From CAVPXC01 sp963709505 (GTDB lineage: Bacteria > Chloroflexota > Anaerolineae > JAAEKA01): a DNA stretch of 46,480 nucleotides. A program made the position numbers and the translations under genes. The stretch covers positions 1 to 46,480 of the forward strand of contig CAVPXC010000023.1 in assembly GCA_963709505.1 (NCBI GenBank). Direction: 5' to 3'. This document shows positions 33,326-41,466 of the stretch, one piece after another. Each line of letters starts with the position of its first letter. The first letter of the stretch is position 1. A model generated the notes under the pieces. It was not told the DNA's origin. It worked only from the letters and a program-made list of their open reading frames with translations, and searched no databases.

Positions 33326-33501
33326 CTGATGTAACAAGAACTGGGTGCCGATATGATACTACAGCGTCACGGTCGTCGATGAACAGACCGTGCGTTGCTC
33401 GGTGACGTGGGCGCTTGGCAAGCAGCTGGCCTTGAATTACGCCCTCCAAGATAGAAGCGCCACAGGCAGCGTCTGCTCTCGCTGTATTAGTTGGATTCCC
33501 A
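33326..33501. other. Intergenic stretch without a recognised gene
   Basis: No start codon with a ribosome-binding site and no repeat is apparent. A codon-like stretch (tgatactacagcgtcacggt onward, plus strand) is open for about 50 residues but has no family I recognise. The promoter of the next gene begins at 33502. Confidence 0.3.
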
Positions 33502-33530
33502 TTGTCCTTCTGAGTCTACAGTGCTATAAT
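33502..33530 (+). promoter_or_regulatory. Sigma70-type promoter of the alpha/beta hydrolase
   Basis: TTGTCC (33502-33507) and a perfect TATAAT (33525-33530) are 17 bases apart, facing the gene that starts at 33594 or 33630. Confidence 0.72.
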
Positions 33531-33629
33531 TGTCTCAGCACGGCCCCTTAGATCGTTGTCTTCCTCGCTTCACCGTCCGTCCATTCGGTAATCGTGAAGG
33601 TCTATTCAGCCTACATCGGACAGATACCT

Positions 33630-34403
33630 ATGAACACATTGTTCGCAAACTCACCGGATAGTGTACGGATTGCATTTGACCGTAGTGGCACTGGGCCAGC
33701 ACTCGTGTTGATCCATGGCGGAGGCAGCAACCGGCAGGAGTGGCATGAAGCCGGCTATGTCGGACGCCTCCGAGAACGCTTCACCGTCATTACTCTTGAC
33801 CTGCGTGGACATGGCGAGAGTGGCTTGCCAATTGAGCCGGCAGATTACACGATAGACAAAATGATGCAGGATGTCCTGGCCGTTGCGGATGCATGCGAAG
33901 TCGAGTGTTTCACCATCTGGGGATTCTCGTTTGGCGGCAGGGTGGGCCGTTATGTGGCCACCCAATCCGAGCGCGTTGCCAAAATCATCTTGATGGGTAC
34001 CCCGTTGGGACTGGGTATATCGCGCGAGTTCCGTCAGTCCATAGAAGATTTCTGCGTGCACTGGCCCCCGATCCTACAGGCCCAATCCGACGGCGTACTG
34101 GATCTCGATTCGCTCTCCCAAGACGATCGGGAGTTCTTGCAGCGCTTCAATGTTCCGGTGATGATGGCTTGGGGGCGTGCCATGCTCGACTGGCCCGCCG
34201 TCGAACCAGCCGATTTTCGCTGTCCTACGTTATGGCTCGTCGGTTCAGAAGACCAAGGTGCGATGGCCAGCGTCAGGGAATACGAACAATCACTGGAAGG
34301 CTCAAGAGTACAGCTTCATATCATTGAAGGTTTAAATCATGAGCAAGTTTTCGATGAGATTGACGAAGTGTTCGCTACGCTGCTAGCCTTTACTCTATCC
34401 TAG
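33630..34403 (+). CDS. Alpha/beta hydrolase
   Basis: I prefer the ATG at 33630 (257 residues); a GTG at 33594 would add 12 residues, and neither has a strong ribosome-binding site. The fold is clear: PALVLIHGGGSNRQEWHEAG (oxyanion region), ITLDLRGHGESGLP, the nucleophile elbow GFSFGG, the acid in LWLVGSEDQ and the catalytic His in IEGLNHEQVF. This gives a complete Ser-Asp-His triad. The substrate cannot be told; relatives include esterases and enol-lactone hydrolases. It forms a single-gene unit with its own promoter. Confidence 0.88.
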   Translation: MNTLFANSPDSVRIAFDRSGTGPALVLIHGGGSNRQEWHEAGYVGRLRERFTVITLDLRGHGESGLPIEPADYTIDKMMQDVLAVADACEVECFTIWGFSFGGRVGRYVATQSERVAKIILMGTPLGLGISREFRQSIEDFCVHWPPILQAQSDGVLDLDSLSQDDREFLQRFNVPVMMAWGRAMLDWPAVEPADFRCPTLWLVGSEDQGAMASVREYEQSLEGSRVQLHIIEGLNHEQVFDEIDEVFATLLAFTLS

Positions 34404-34666
34404 CAGCACGCTGACTGGCGCTGACATGATCTCTTTCAACCGCTCCTGGCTAGCCACATCGCTTGTTCGAACACCAGCAATCGCCAGCAGGAACTCACCA
34501 ACTCGTAGCTTGTCGGCGGCACGTGCTCGTGGATGCTTCGCCTGAGCGATGGTTGGTTGTAGGTAAGTCGCAAAGACCAAAAACAAAGACGAGGGCTGTG
34601 CCGGATTTCTCCAGCGCAACCCTCGTGTTCTATTCCAAGCACACGGCCTGGTTATCTGCGGATACC

Positions 34667-34867
34667 TCAGCCAACCGGCCCGCAGGACGAAGCCGGCGCA
34701 CCGGCGACCCGTGCTGCCGCCGCTAGCGGTGCCAAACAGGCTGAGCGCCTTTACGACGTGGTCACTACCGCAGGTCGGGCAAGTAATGGTCTCTTTGGCG
34801 AACATCGAACGCAGAGACGCTCAAACTCGTCGCCACAGTCGGTGCAGTGATACTCGTAGATCGGCAT
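34667..34867 (-). pseudogene. FmdB-type zinc ribbon protein with two frame breaks
   Basis: The ATG at 34867 begins MPIYEYHCTDCGDEFERL, the start of FmdB-family zinc ribbons. One base is missing near 34820, and the family sequence continues in another frame (MFAKETITCPTCGSDHVVKA). One extra base near 34705 returns it to the first frame, ending GAPASSCGPVG and TGA at 34669-34667. With both repaired it is an ordinary 66-residue FmdB protein with CxxC...CxxC. The family is small and poorly understood and is often linked to regulation. Confidence 0.7.
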
Positions 34868-35040
34868 ACTATTACCTCTCGTTTTGATTTGCTGTATATC
34901 GGCTAGGATGCAGGACATCAGTCCTGGCATTCTCGCTGGAATATGTAACTACCTGGGCGGCTCTCTTTGATCATGGACCCGGCTAGGCCAGGACGAACCG
35001 CTTGGTGAGAAGTACAACAGAACCTATGTTCTGTTGTTTA

Positions 35041-35094
35041 CTACTTTTCGAACTCTGCGTCGCATTCGCCGCAATGGTACTCGTAGATTGGCAT
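35041..35094 (-). pseudogene. 17-residue N-terminal remnant of a second FmdB-type gene
   Basis: From the ATG at 35094, after AAAGGA, the reading is MPIYEYHCGECDAEFEK and then TAG. This is the first strand and CxxC of an FmdB ribbon with nothing after it. It lies 170 bases upstream of the other FmdB copy, in the same direction, and is most likely a decayed duplicate. Confidence 0.6.
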
Positions 35095-35202
35095 AGCTAT
35101 CCTTTCCGATGGTTTTGTTTTAGTGCAGTCACTTATCAGATGCCTAGTTATGGCGCTTGGTTACGCGAGTATCAAGGAAGAAGCAGGTGATCATGCATTC
35201 CC

Positions 35203-35300
35203 AGACCCTTCGGGTTTCTCGTTGCTAACCGGTTTCGTAAAATGTACGGTTGGCGGCTCGTGCAAAAAAGTCAGTAAGACGAGAGAAACCCGAAGGGTCT
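35203..35300. repeat. 20-base inverted repeat
   Basis: Agacccttcgggtttctcgt (35203-35222) is matched by gagagaaacccgaagggtct (35281-35300); each arm is followed by taaccggtttc. The 35-kb gap (34870-35624) holds this, the FmdB remnant and the larger cruciform, with no intact gene. Confidence 0.75.
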
Positions 35301-35365
35301 TAACCGGTTTCAACGATACCCGATTTTAGCTACCTGACAGTTTGGATGTGATGTCTCGTGAGCGT

Positions 35366-35588
35366 GGGTCGAGTAGGATCTGGCGGCGCTTTACCGACGA
35401 TCCGCTTGAGTACCCGATGCTTCTAGCTCTCGATAACTGCCGCCGGACCTGTATCGAGACCCTTGATCCACGACTCAGTGCCTTACTCAAAGGGGTCTCG
35501 ATACGGTCCTGGCGGCGAGTATCGGCTGAGGTGAATCTGCATTGAACACTGAACACCTCAATACCCCGCCGCCAGGACCTACTCGACC
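35366..35588. repeat. Nested long inverted repeat (cruciform-like)
   Basis: The outer arms ggtcgagtaggatctggcgg (from about 35367) and ccgccaggacctactcgacc (to 35588) enclose inner arms gccgccggacctgtatcgag (from 35439) and ctcgatacggtcctggcggc (to 35516). Inner and outer arms share the ggtcctggcggc core, so alternative pairings are possible. There is no coding sequence. Confidence 0.8.
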
Positions 35589-35624
35589 GCCGTTCACTAA
35601 AGTGCCAGGCAGCTAATACCCTAT

Positions 35625-36455
35625 TCAAATAACGGCCGCCGGCGTCTCGCGACGCAGCAGCGACAGCAGGCGGTCCCGATCGCAGTAGGGCAGGCACTGC
35701 GCGGTGCGCTCCAGCCGGCCGCGGCGCACGTAAGCCAGGGCCTCCTCTTCCAGCCAGGCAAGCGGCACCGGGACGCCGTCTAGTTCCACGAAAGTTTCCG
35801 TGCTTGCCGCTGTCGAAACCCAACCGTCGCCCTCCCGACGCTCCACCTGGCCCATGATCTCGACTGTGATATTGCGGCCTGCCGCGCTGAACACCAGCAG
35901 ATGCTCGGCCGCTCCAAACAGCACTGGGTCAGATGAAACACGCGTGCTGAGATCCGCCCAACGGTGAGCGGCATACCGGGTGATGAAGGCGGCAAAGACC
36001 AAGCCGCCGGGCCGCACCACACGTCTTACCTCGGCCACGGCGCTGAATCGCTCGTGTTCCTCCAGCAAGTGGTAGAGCGGGCCCATCAGCAACACCACGT
36101 CGAAGCTGGCATCGCCGTAGCGCGACAGGTCGGTGGCCGTCCCCTGCGCGATCGCCGTGAACGAGACGCCGGCCTCGTCTGCCTTGGCGTGCGCCAGCGC
36201 CAGGTTGCCGGCCGACAGGTCGAACAGGGTGACTTCATAGCCCTGCCGCGCCAACTCGATGGCATAGCGTCCCGGTCCGCCGCCGCAGTCGAGGATCCGT
36301 GCCGGCGGCGGCGGCAGGTGTTCGGCCAGCGTGCGTAGAGTGACGGCAAACTCGGTGCGGTGGCGGTCTATGCGCTGCCACTCGCGCTCCGACGTGCTGT
36401 CGTACAGGGCTTGGACGGCAACTTCAATCTCCTGCGATAACGAATGCGCTAGCAT
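35625..36455 (-). CDS. SAM-dependent class I methyltransferase
   Basis: This encodes 276 residues from the ATG at 36455. Motif I is ILDCGGGPGRYAIELARQGY, followed by the acidic strand end VTLFDLS, then DASFDVVLLMGPLYHL and LRRVVRPGG-like VRRVVRPGGLVFAAF. The core covers about residues 50-190. The last 80 residues (ETFVELDGVPVPLAWLEEEA, CDRDRLLSLLRRE) are not a normal part of the fold and I do not recognise them. The ATG overlaps the end of the small upstream gene. The substrate is unknown; a small-molecule target is likely. Confidence 0.83.
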   Translation of the reverse strand: MLAHSLSQEIEVAVQALYDSTSEREWQRIDRHRTEFAVTLRTLAEHLPPPPARILDCGGGPGRYAIELARQGYEVTLFDLSAGNLALAHAKADEAGVSFTAIAQGTATDLSRYGDASFDVVLLMGPLYHLLEEHERFSAVAEVRRVVRPGGLVFAAFITRYAAHRWADLSTRVSSDPVLFGAAEHLLVFSAAGRNITVEIMGQVERREGDGWVSTAASTETFVELDGVPVPLAWLEEEALAYVRRGRLERTAQCLPYCDRDRLLSLLRRETPAAVI

Positions 36456-36639
36456 GGCGCCTCCACAAGGCGAAGCAGAACCTGGCGCAGCTCCTCGGGA
36501 GAGCACTGCATTCGCACAGACGCGCGCCGGCCATCCAAACCGCCTCGTGGATGGCGCCATCCAAATCGTCGGGGCTCAGCGTGCCACCCATGACTGCGGC
36601 TTTGAAGTAGTAGATGTGATAGCTGTGTCCTTCAGACAT
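36449..36639 (-). pseudogene. Small fragment, possibly the C-terminal end of a Nudix-type protein
   Basis: From the ATG at 36639 the reading is MSEGHSYHIYYFKAAVMGGT, then DLDGAIHEAVWMAGARL. One base is missing near 36515, and MQCSPEELRQVLLRLVEAPC continues to a TAG that overlaps the methyltransferase start. The IYYFKAAVMGG strand recalls the part after a Nudix box, but the box itself (GX5EX7REUXEEXGU) is absent. It is either a relic or a short uncharacterised protein coupled to the methyltransferase. Confidence 0.45.
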
Positions 36640-36828
36640 ATTTCGCTCCACTACGGCAGGATTACATCCCATTGTACCATATCTCACAGAGTCAATGAAG
36701 CTACACTCGCCTGTCAGGCGACTCAACTGGCGGATGTTCGTCCAGCCACTGGACAATTCGCTCCTTCTAGCATAGAATGCCAGCCTGCTTTGCACATTCC
36801 GCGACCCGCTCCACGAGGAGATTTTTCC

Positions 36829-37843
36829 GTGCCAGACGATCCGCATCCACCGACCGGCGCAGCTCAGGCCTGGGCTACATCGGCTGTAAGCATGGTGAAC
36901 GGCTTTTTCGGCGATTATCTGCAAGATCAGCAGAATGGCCTGGCGATCGACATGGCCTTTTACGATCGCAATCGTCCGCTGCCGCTCACCCGCGAGGCCC
37001 TGCTCCGCGTCCATCCGCAGCCGACGGGGAAACTGAGCGTGTTTATCCACGGCCTGGCCTGCCATGAGGGCGTCTGGACGTATCCGGACCCGGCTGATCC
37101 GGCACGCAACACCTCCTACGGTGCGCTGCTCCACGCCGATCGCGGCTATGCACCGTTGTACTTGCGATACAACACAGGCTTGTCGATTGGGGTCAATGGC
37201 CAAGCGCGTGGCGACCCTGCTCGACGATCTCGTGGCAAACTACCCGGTGCCTGTCGACGATCTGGTACTGATTGGCCACAGCATGGGCGGGCTGGTCCTG
37301 CGCAGTGCCTGCTATTACGGCGCCGAACGCCAATTGCCGTGGGTGCAGCAGGTGTCACGGGTGTTCTACCTGGGCACTCCGCACGACGGCGCGGACCTGG
37401 AACGGTTGGCCCATGGCGCGACGATAACGCTCCAGGCAGTACCCAACCCGATCACCCGGATCATCGGCAATTTCCTCAACCAACGCAGCCAGGGTGTGAA
37501 GGACCTGCGCTATGGCACGCTGCTGGCGCCGGACGGTACCGAGGACTCTCCATCTGGCTCGACGACGCAACGGAGGGACGTGCCGTGGCTTGCAGCCGCA
37601 GAGCATTTTCTGGTCGCGGGCACGCTCACCGAAGATCCGGAGCACGTCGCAACGATGCTTTTCGGCGATGGCCTGGTCGCCCTGCCGCATACGACGGAAG
37701 CGGCGATGCCGGCCCAGGGCCGGCTGCCGATCCCCTCAAACCAGGTGCAGGTGTTTCCACGGGTTCACCACCTCAAATTGACTCGTGACCTGGACGTCTA
37801 TCAGCAAATCAACGCATGGTGCGCGGACACGCGGCAGGAGTGA
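36829..37843 (+). pseudogene. Lipase/esterase-like alpha/beta hydrolase, one frameshift
   Basis: The GTG at 36829 follows GAGGAG by eight bases. The first frame gives VFIHGLACHEGVW and ends in LYLRYNTGLSIGVNG. An extra C at about 37200 shifts the frame, and the second part begins KRVATLLDDLVANYP with the elbow LIGHSMGGLV, then VFYLGTPHDGADLERL and PRVHHLKLTRD (candidate His). Repaired, it is about 337 residues and resembles PGAP1-like or triacylglycerol lipase-like hydrolases that act on esters. It is followed four bases later by a small helical protein, probably in one operon. Confidence 0.78.
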
Positions 37844-37847
37844 TCGG

Positions 37848-38147
37848 ATGGCCCTACTTACCTGGCGGCAACTCCACGGCGTCAACGAGCTCGTCCAGGG
37901 CGCGGTTGAGGCTACCACCAACGTGGTGGCCGAGGTTGATCGCGACATTTTTCGACGGCCCTACGCCGTACTCAAACGGATTCCAATCACAGCCAACTCG
38001 GCAGACACGATCGAACACGTCCATGAAATCATCAGCGCGGGCGTTTACGATGGGATACGTGCGATCAACCGGCTGGCTGGAAGAACCGCGACACGCGTCT
38101 TGGATCGGTTGGAGGAGTCAGAGAAGGACCAGTACTCCAGTGCGTAA
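37848..38147 (+). CDS. Small helical protein downstream of the lipase-like gene
   Basis: This encodes 99 residues from the ATG at 37848, four bases after the hydrolase stop. It appears all-helical (VNELVQGAVEATTNVVAEVD, EHVHEIISAGVYDGIRAINR) with no membrane segment and no Cys. The amphipathic pattern recalls phasins or other lipid-surface proteins, which would fit a lipase neighbour, but this is inference. A nested hairpin begins within its last codons. Confidence 0.6.
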   Translation: MALLTWRQLHGVNELVQGAVEATTNVVAEVDRDIFRRPYAVLKRIPITANSADTIEHVHEIISAGVYDGIRAINRLAGRTATRVLDRLEESEKDQYSSA

Positions 38148-38246
38148 GTTCGCCCGGTGGTCGGAGTCGAGGCTTTACGCCGGGTCTTGAGCGCAAACCC
38201 GGCTAAAGCCTCGACTCGTCTGACAAAACGTCAGGCGAACTTACGC
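38142..38246. repeat. Nested inverted repeat after the lipase-like operon
   Basis: Outer arms gcgtaagttcgcc (38142-38154) and ggcgaacttacgc (38234-38246) are perfect complements. Inner arms gagtcgaggctttacgccgg and ccggctaaagcctcgactc lie between them (38164-38217). It could terminate convergent transcription, since the histidine kinase gene ends at 38297 on the other strand. Confidence 0.75.
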
Positions 38247-38296
38247 TGCCCCGTACTAGTCCTTTGTGCCGCGGGAGACACCGCTCCATTTTCAGA

Positions 38297-39775
38297 TCAA
38301 GTTGAGTCGGGGAGCATCAGAGTAAACCAAAAACGGGTCCCTTGCCCCACCTGGCTCTCCACGCCAATCGCCCCGCCTTGGGCCTCGACCAGATACTTTG
38401 TGATGGCCAGACCGAGGCCGCTGCCGGAGTCGGCTTGGGTACGGACGTCAGCGCCATGTGCGCGCGACCAGAAGCGATCGAAGACGTGAGGCAGATCGGC
38501 AGGCGGGATGCCGGGGCCGGTGTCGTGGATGGAGACGCAGACAGACCTCCGAGGTCTCGGAAGACCTCGGAGGTCGTCTTGGAGGTCGTTTTGGACATCC
38601 ACATGTACTTCGCCGCCTTGGGGGGTGTGGCGCAGCGCGTTTGAGAGGAGGTTGCGGAGCACTTGGGAGAGGCGGTCGGGGTCGGCTAGAACCCAGAGGG
38701 CGCTAGGAATGGCGGTTGGCGCGGCCGCGGTCGACGCCGGAGCGGCTGAAGCCGCAACTACGAGCGTCGTACCTTGGGCTTCAGCGACTGGGGCAAAACT
38801 GGCGGCGGTTTGCGCCAGCACGGCGGATAGGTCGACAGGCTGCATCGTCAGTTTCAGTTGCCCCGCCTCGGCCTGAGCAAGGTCCCGCAGGTCGGCTACC
38901 AGGCGGCTGAGCAGCCGAGTCTCGTCGTAGATCGTGGCGATCTCGCCGCGCTCTAGGGGGTAGACGCCGTCTAACAGTGCTTGTAGGTTGCCTTGGATAA
39001 CAGTCAACGGCGTGCGCAGCTCGTGAGCCACGTCAGCCATCAGATTGCGGCGCAGTTGCTCGGCTTGCTCCAGGTTGGCGGCCATCTGGTTGAAGGATCG
39101 CGCTACCGCGCGAGTCTCCTTGGTACCCTGCTCCGGCACACGCTGAGACAGGTCGCCAGCAGCAATGGCCTCAGCCGCAACAGCGACACGCCCCAACGGC
39201 GCTGCCAGCGTGCGGGCAAGCAACACGCCTAGAAGCACGCCCACCAACAGCGCCACGGCAGCGGACGCAGCAAGGACCGTGTTGAGCCGATCGAGAAAGG
39301 CTTGCTCCGCTCCGGCAAGCTGCATCTGCCCGGGCGGCAGCACGAGCAGATACCCGACACGCTGCTGCCCAACGACGATCGGAACTGCGGTCTGGCGTTG
39401 GCTGCGGGTGAGCTGTTTACCAACACTCGCTCCCTGACTGTCGTAGACCACCTGACCAGCGGCATCGGCCACCTGCAAGGCGGCCATGCCACCCATGCCG
39501 CGCCCCATACCGCCCTGGCCCCGGCCGTTCATGTTGCGGCCAGGAACGACCGACACGCCGTCCAAAGCGCCGGCGATACCGTCCCAGCTTCCGTTCTGCG
39601 CGTATACCCCGGCCAGCTGTGCCGCCAGTTCCTCGCGGTTTACCATCTGCCCGGCGGCGAGGTAGCGACGAAACTCGCTGCCGGCTGTGCGGTTGGCAAT
39701 CAATGCCACCAGGCCCACGGCCAGAAGCGTGGTTGCCACAATCGCCAGTGTCAGCCGGACCGACAAACAATTCAT
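38297..39775 (-). CDS. Sensor histidine kinase with Met-rich periplasmic domain
   Basis: I choose the ATG at 39775 (492 residues). Membrane segments lie at about 8-28 and 165-187, with the sensor domain between them. It contains NMNGRGQGGMGRGMGGM (81-97), which is unusually rich in Met and Gly. HAMP follows (188-240), then the H-box DVAHELRTPL (His251), N-box LRNLLSNALRHTP, and G-boxes HDTGPGIP and GSGLGLAI. Between the N-box and the first G-box there is a repeat-derived insertion, NDLQDDLRGLPRPRRS (residues about 396-411), encoded by a GACCTCCGAGGT palindrome. The response regulator precedes it. A copper or other soft-metal signal is possible from the Met-rich segment. Confidence 0.92.
   Translation of the reverse strand: MNCLSVRLTLAIVATTLLAVGLVALIANRTAGSEFRRYLAAGQMVNREELAAQLAGVYAQNGSWDGIAGALDGVSVVPGRNMNGRGQGGMGRGMGGMAALQVADAAGQVVYDSQGASVGKQLTRSQRQTAVPIVVGQQRVGYLLVLPPGQMQLAGAEQAFLDRLNTVLAASAAVALLVGVLLGVLLARTLAAPLGRVAVAAEAIAAGDLSQRVPEQGTKETRAVARSFNQMAANLEQAEQLRRNLMADVAHELRTPLTVIQGNLQALLDGVYPLERGEIATIYDETRLLSRLVADLRDLAQAEAGQLKLTMQPVDLSAVLAQTAASFAPVAEAQGTTLVVAASAAPASTAAAPTAIPSALWVLADPDRLSQVLRNLLSNALRHTPQGGEVHVDVQNDLQDDLRGLPRPRRSVCVSIHDTGPGIPPADLPHVFDRFWSRAHGADVRTQADSGSGLGLAITKYLVEAQGGAIGVESQVGQGTRFWFTLMLPDST
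38544..38575. repeat. GACCTCCGAGGT palindrome inside the kinase gene
   Basis: A 32-base near-perfect palindrome (gacctccgaggtctcg plus complement) of the same family as those at 21364-21456 lies in frame within the ATPase domain sequence. Confidence 0.85.
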
Positions 39776-40496
39776 CAGGACCCTCCCCCTGGAAGCGATA
39801 CCCAACCCCGTACACGGTCTGGATAAAGGTCGGATAGGCGGGATCGGGCTCGATTTTTCGGCGCAGGTTCTTGATGTGGCTGTCCACGGTGCGATCCATG
39901 CCCTCGTAGGTATAGCCCAGCGCCCGCTCGATCAGCTCGGCGCGGGTGAAGGCGTGGCCAGGGCTGGCCATCAGCGCGTGCAGCAGATCGAACTCCGTGG
40001 GAGTCAGATCAAGCGGCTGGCCGGCCAGCGTCGCCTCGTGCCGATCCGGGTCGAGGATCAGAGTTTGCCCTGAGCCTTTCGAAGGATCGCTGGCCTGCAT
40101 CAAACGAGTGGGCGCGGTGGTCTGGCCGGACGTTCGACGCAGCACCACGCGCACGCGGGCCACGACCTCGCGCGGGTTGAACGGCTTGGTCACGTAGTCG
40201 TCCACGCCGAGCTCCAGCCCGACAATCCGGTCGGTGTCCTCCACCCGGGCAGTGACCATGATGATTGGCGTGCCCGCCAACGTTGGGTCAGCGCGCACGA
40301 TGCGCGTCACGTCCCAGCCATCCCGATCGGGCAGCATCAGGTCGAGCACCACCAGATCAGGTCGCTCGCGACGCAAGGCGTGCAGGGCCGTCTCGCCATC
40401 ATGAGCCACAATAACCTGGAAGCCTGACTGCTCCAGGTAGGAACGGATCAAACGGGCGATTTGTTTATCGTCGTCGACGACCAGGATTGTGGGCAT
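39775..40496 (-). CDS. OmpR/PhoB-type response regulator
   Basis: From the ATG at 40496 there is a receiver domain (ILVVDDDKQIARLI, phosphoacceptor Asp52 in VVLDLMLPDRDG, VTARVEDTD, DDYVTKPFNPRE) and a winged helix (LDLTPTEFDLLHALMASPG, VDSHIKNLRRKIEPD, YGVGYRFQGEG). About 240 residues are normal. The frame does not stop there: it runs on to 39417 through sequence that is the kinase gene in another frame. A one-base change in the GGGGGAGGG run near 39785 would give a TGA overlapping the kinase ATG (TGATG), which I take as the original end. The start is preceded by a heptamer array rather than a ribosome-binding site. A piece of the inter-domain joint (DPSKGSGQ) looks repeat-derived. Confidence 0.88.
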
Positions 40497-40498
40497 GG

Positions 40499-40557
40499 TG
40501 TAGGCAGTAGGCAGTGGGCAGTAGGCAGTAAGCAGTGGTCTGCCGTCTGCCGTCATC
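40499..40557. repeat. Heptamer hairpin element, family F, at a start codon
   Basis: About four GGCAGTA-type units (taggcagtaggcagtgggca) are followed by two inverted units (ctgccgtctgccgtc). The array begins three bases before the response regulator ATG (on the minus strand), where the ribosome-binding site would be. Confidence 0.8.
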
Positions 40558-40612
40558 AGATTGTACCACACGCGAGCATGAACGCGTCATCGAAGAACGA
40601 AGCGCTTCGAGC

Positions 40613-41365
40613 CTATTGGCCCGCCTGTAGCTCAGTAACGGCATCGCGCACGGTCTGCACCTCGGCCACGGCGCCGCTGCCGACCAGATCCTTGACCTGG
40701 GTCTTTGGATCAACTCCGGCAGGCAGGCGCAGGGCGACGATCAGTTCATCCAACGGCACGGCAGCCTGCTGAGCGATTTCGGCGAGGGTGTGACGGCCCT
40801 TGATCTCGCCGGCCTCCAGGACCTGGCCAGGCGGCAGAGGCGTGGGACCTGTGCCATCGCCCGCGCCGTCACCCGCAGGAACATGCTCCTGCGCTGCAGC
40901 CGGTTGGACTGGCGCAACGTCAGCTGCGGCAGGCGGCGCTGCGGTGGCTGCCGGCACAGGCTCGACAAGCGGAGCAGCATCCAGGGTGGGCTCGACCCTC
41001 GGTGCAACCTCGTCTATGGCTGGCTCAGCCGGCTTAACATCGCCTGCCAGATACGCCGCCACAACCTCTCGCACGGCGGTGGTCTCGAAACCATCCAACA
41101 ACCCCTCCATGTCTTTCATAGCTGTGGTGGGCGGGATGTCGTTTGGCACCCCGGTCAGCGCATAGAGCTCATCCAACGGGATGCCAAAGCCGTCGCTGAC
41201 CTCTTGCCAGGTCATCCAACCTTTGATGTCCTCCGGCTTCATGTTGGCCATATCGACCGTCACGCGGCCGCTGGTGATCCAGTTGCCGGTGAGTTGAGCA
41301 AGGAGGACGATGGTGACCATGGGAACGACGCCAAAGAGGGGTAGTAGGAATTTGTTGACACGCAT
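40613..41365 (-). CDS. Membrane-anchored protein with paired helical modules
   Basis: This encodes 250 residues from the ATG at 41365. One membrane segment (FLLPLFGVVPMVTIVLLAQL) is followed by a module MTWQEVSDGFGIPLDELYAL with LPND-like spacing and GFETTAVREVVAAYL. A long Pro/Ala-rich linker (about residues 105-175) precedes a second copy, HTLAEIAQQAAVPLDELIVA with LRLPAGVDPKTQVKDL. These modules occur beside or fused to NapH-like polyferredoxins and DUF4405 membrane proteins in other genomes. Their role is not known; binding a partner domain is likely. It follows the polyferredoxin gene and precedes the response regulator. Confidence 0.65.
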   Translation of the reverse strand: MRVNKFLLPLFGVVPMVTIVLLAQLTGNWITSGRVTVDMANMKPEDIKGWMTWQEVSDGFGIPLDELYALTGVPNDIPPTTAMKDMEGLLDGFETTAVREVVAAYLAGDVKPAEPAIDEVAPRVEPTLDAAPLVEPVPAATAAPPAAADVAPVQPAAAQEHVPAGDGAGDGTGPTPLPPGQVLEAGEIKGRHTLAEIAQQAAVPLDELIVALRLPAGVDPKTQVKDLVGSGAVAEVQTVRDAVTELQAGQ

Positions 41366-41396
41366 GAGAGCGATTTCTCCAGGATCAAGAGGGGCG

Positions 41397-41443
41397 GGCT
41401 CGGTCGGTCCCTCACGGGAGGCTGCGCACAGACCGGCCCGAGC
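41397..41443. repeat. CTCGGTCGGTC hairpin, copy flanking the polyferredoxin gene (left)
   Basis: Arms gctcggtcggtc and gaccggcccgagc enclose cctcacgggaggctgcgcac. The copy at 42411-42458 is almost identical and inverted, so the pair brackets the gene at 41467-42378. Confidence 0.8.
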
Positions 41444-41466
41444 TGGTTTCGAGATAAACTTAAAGT

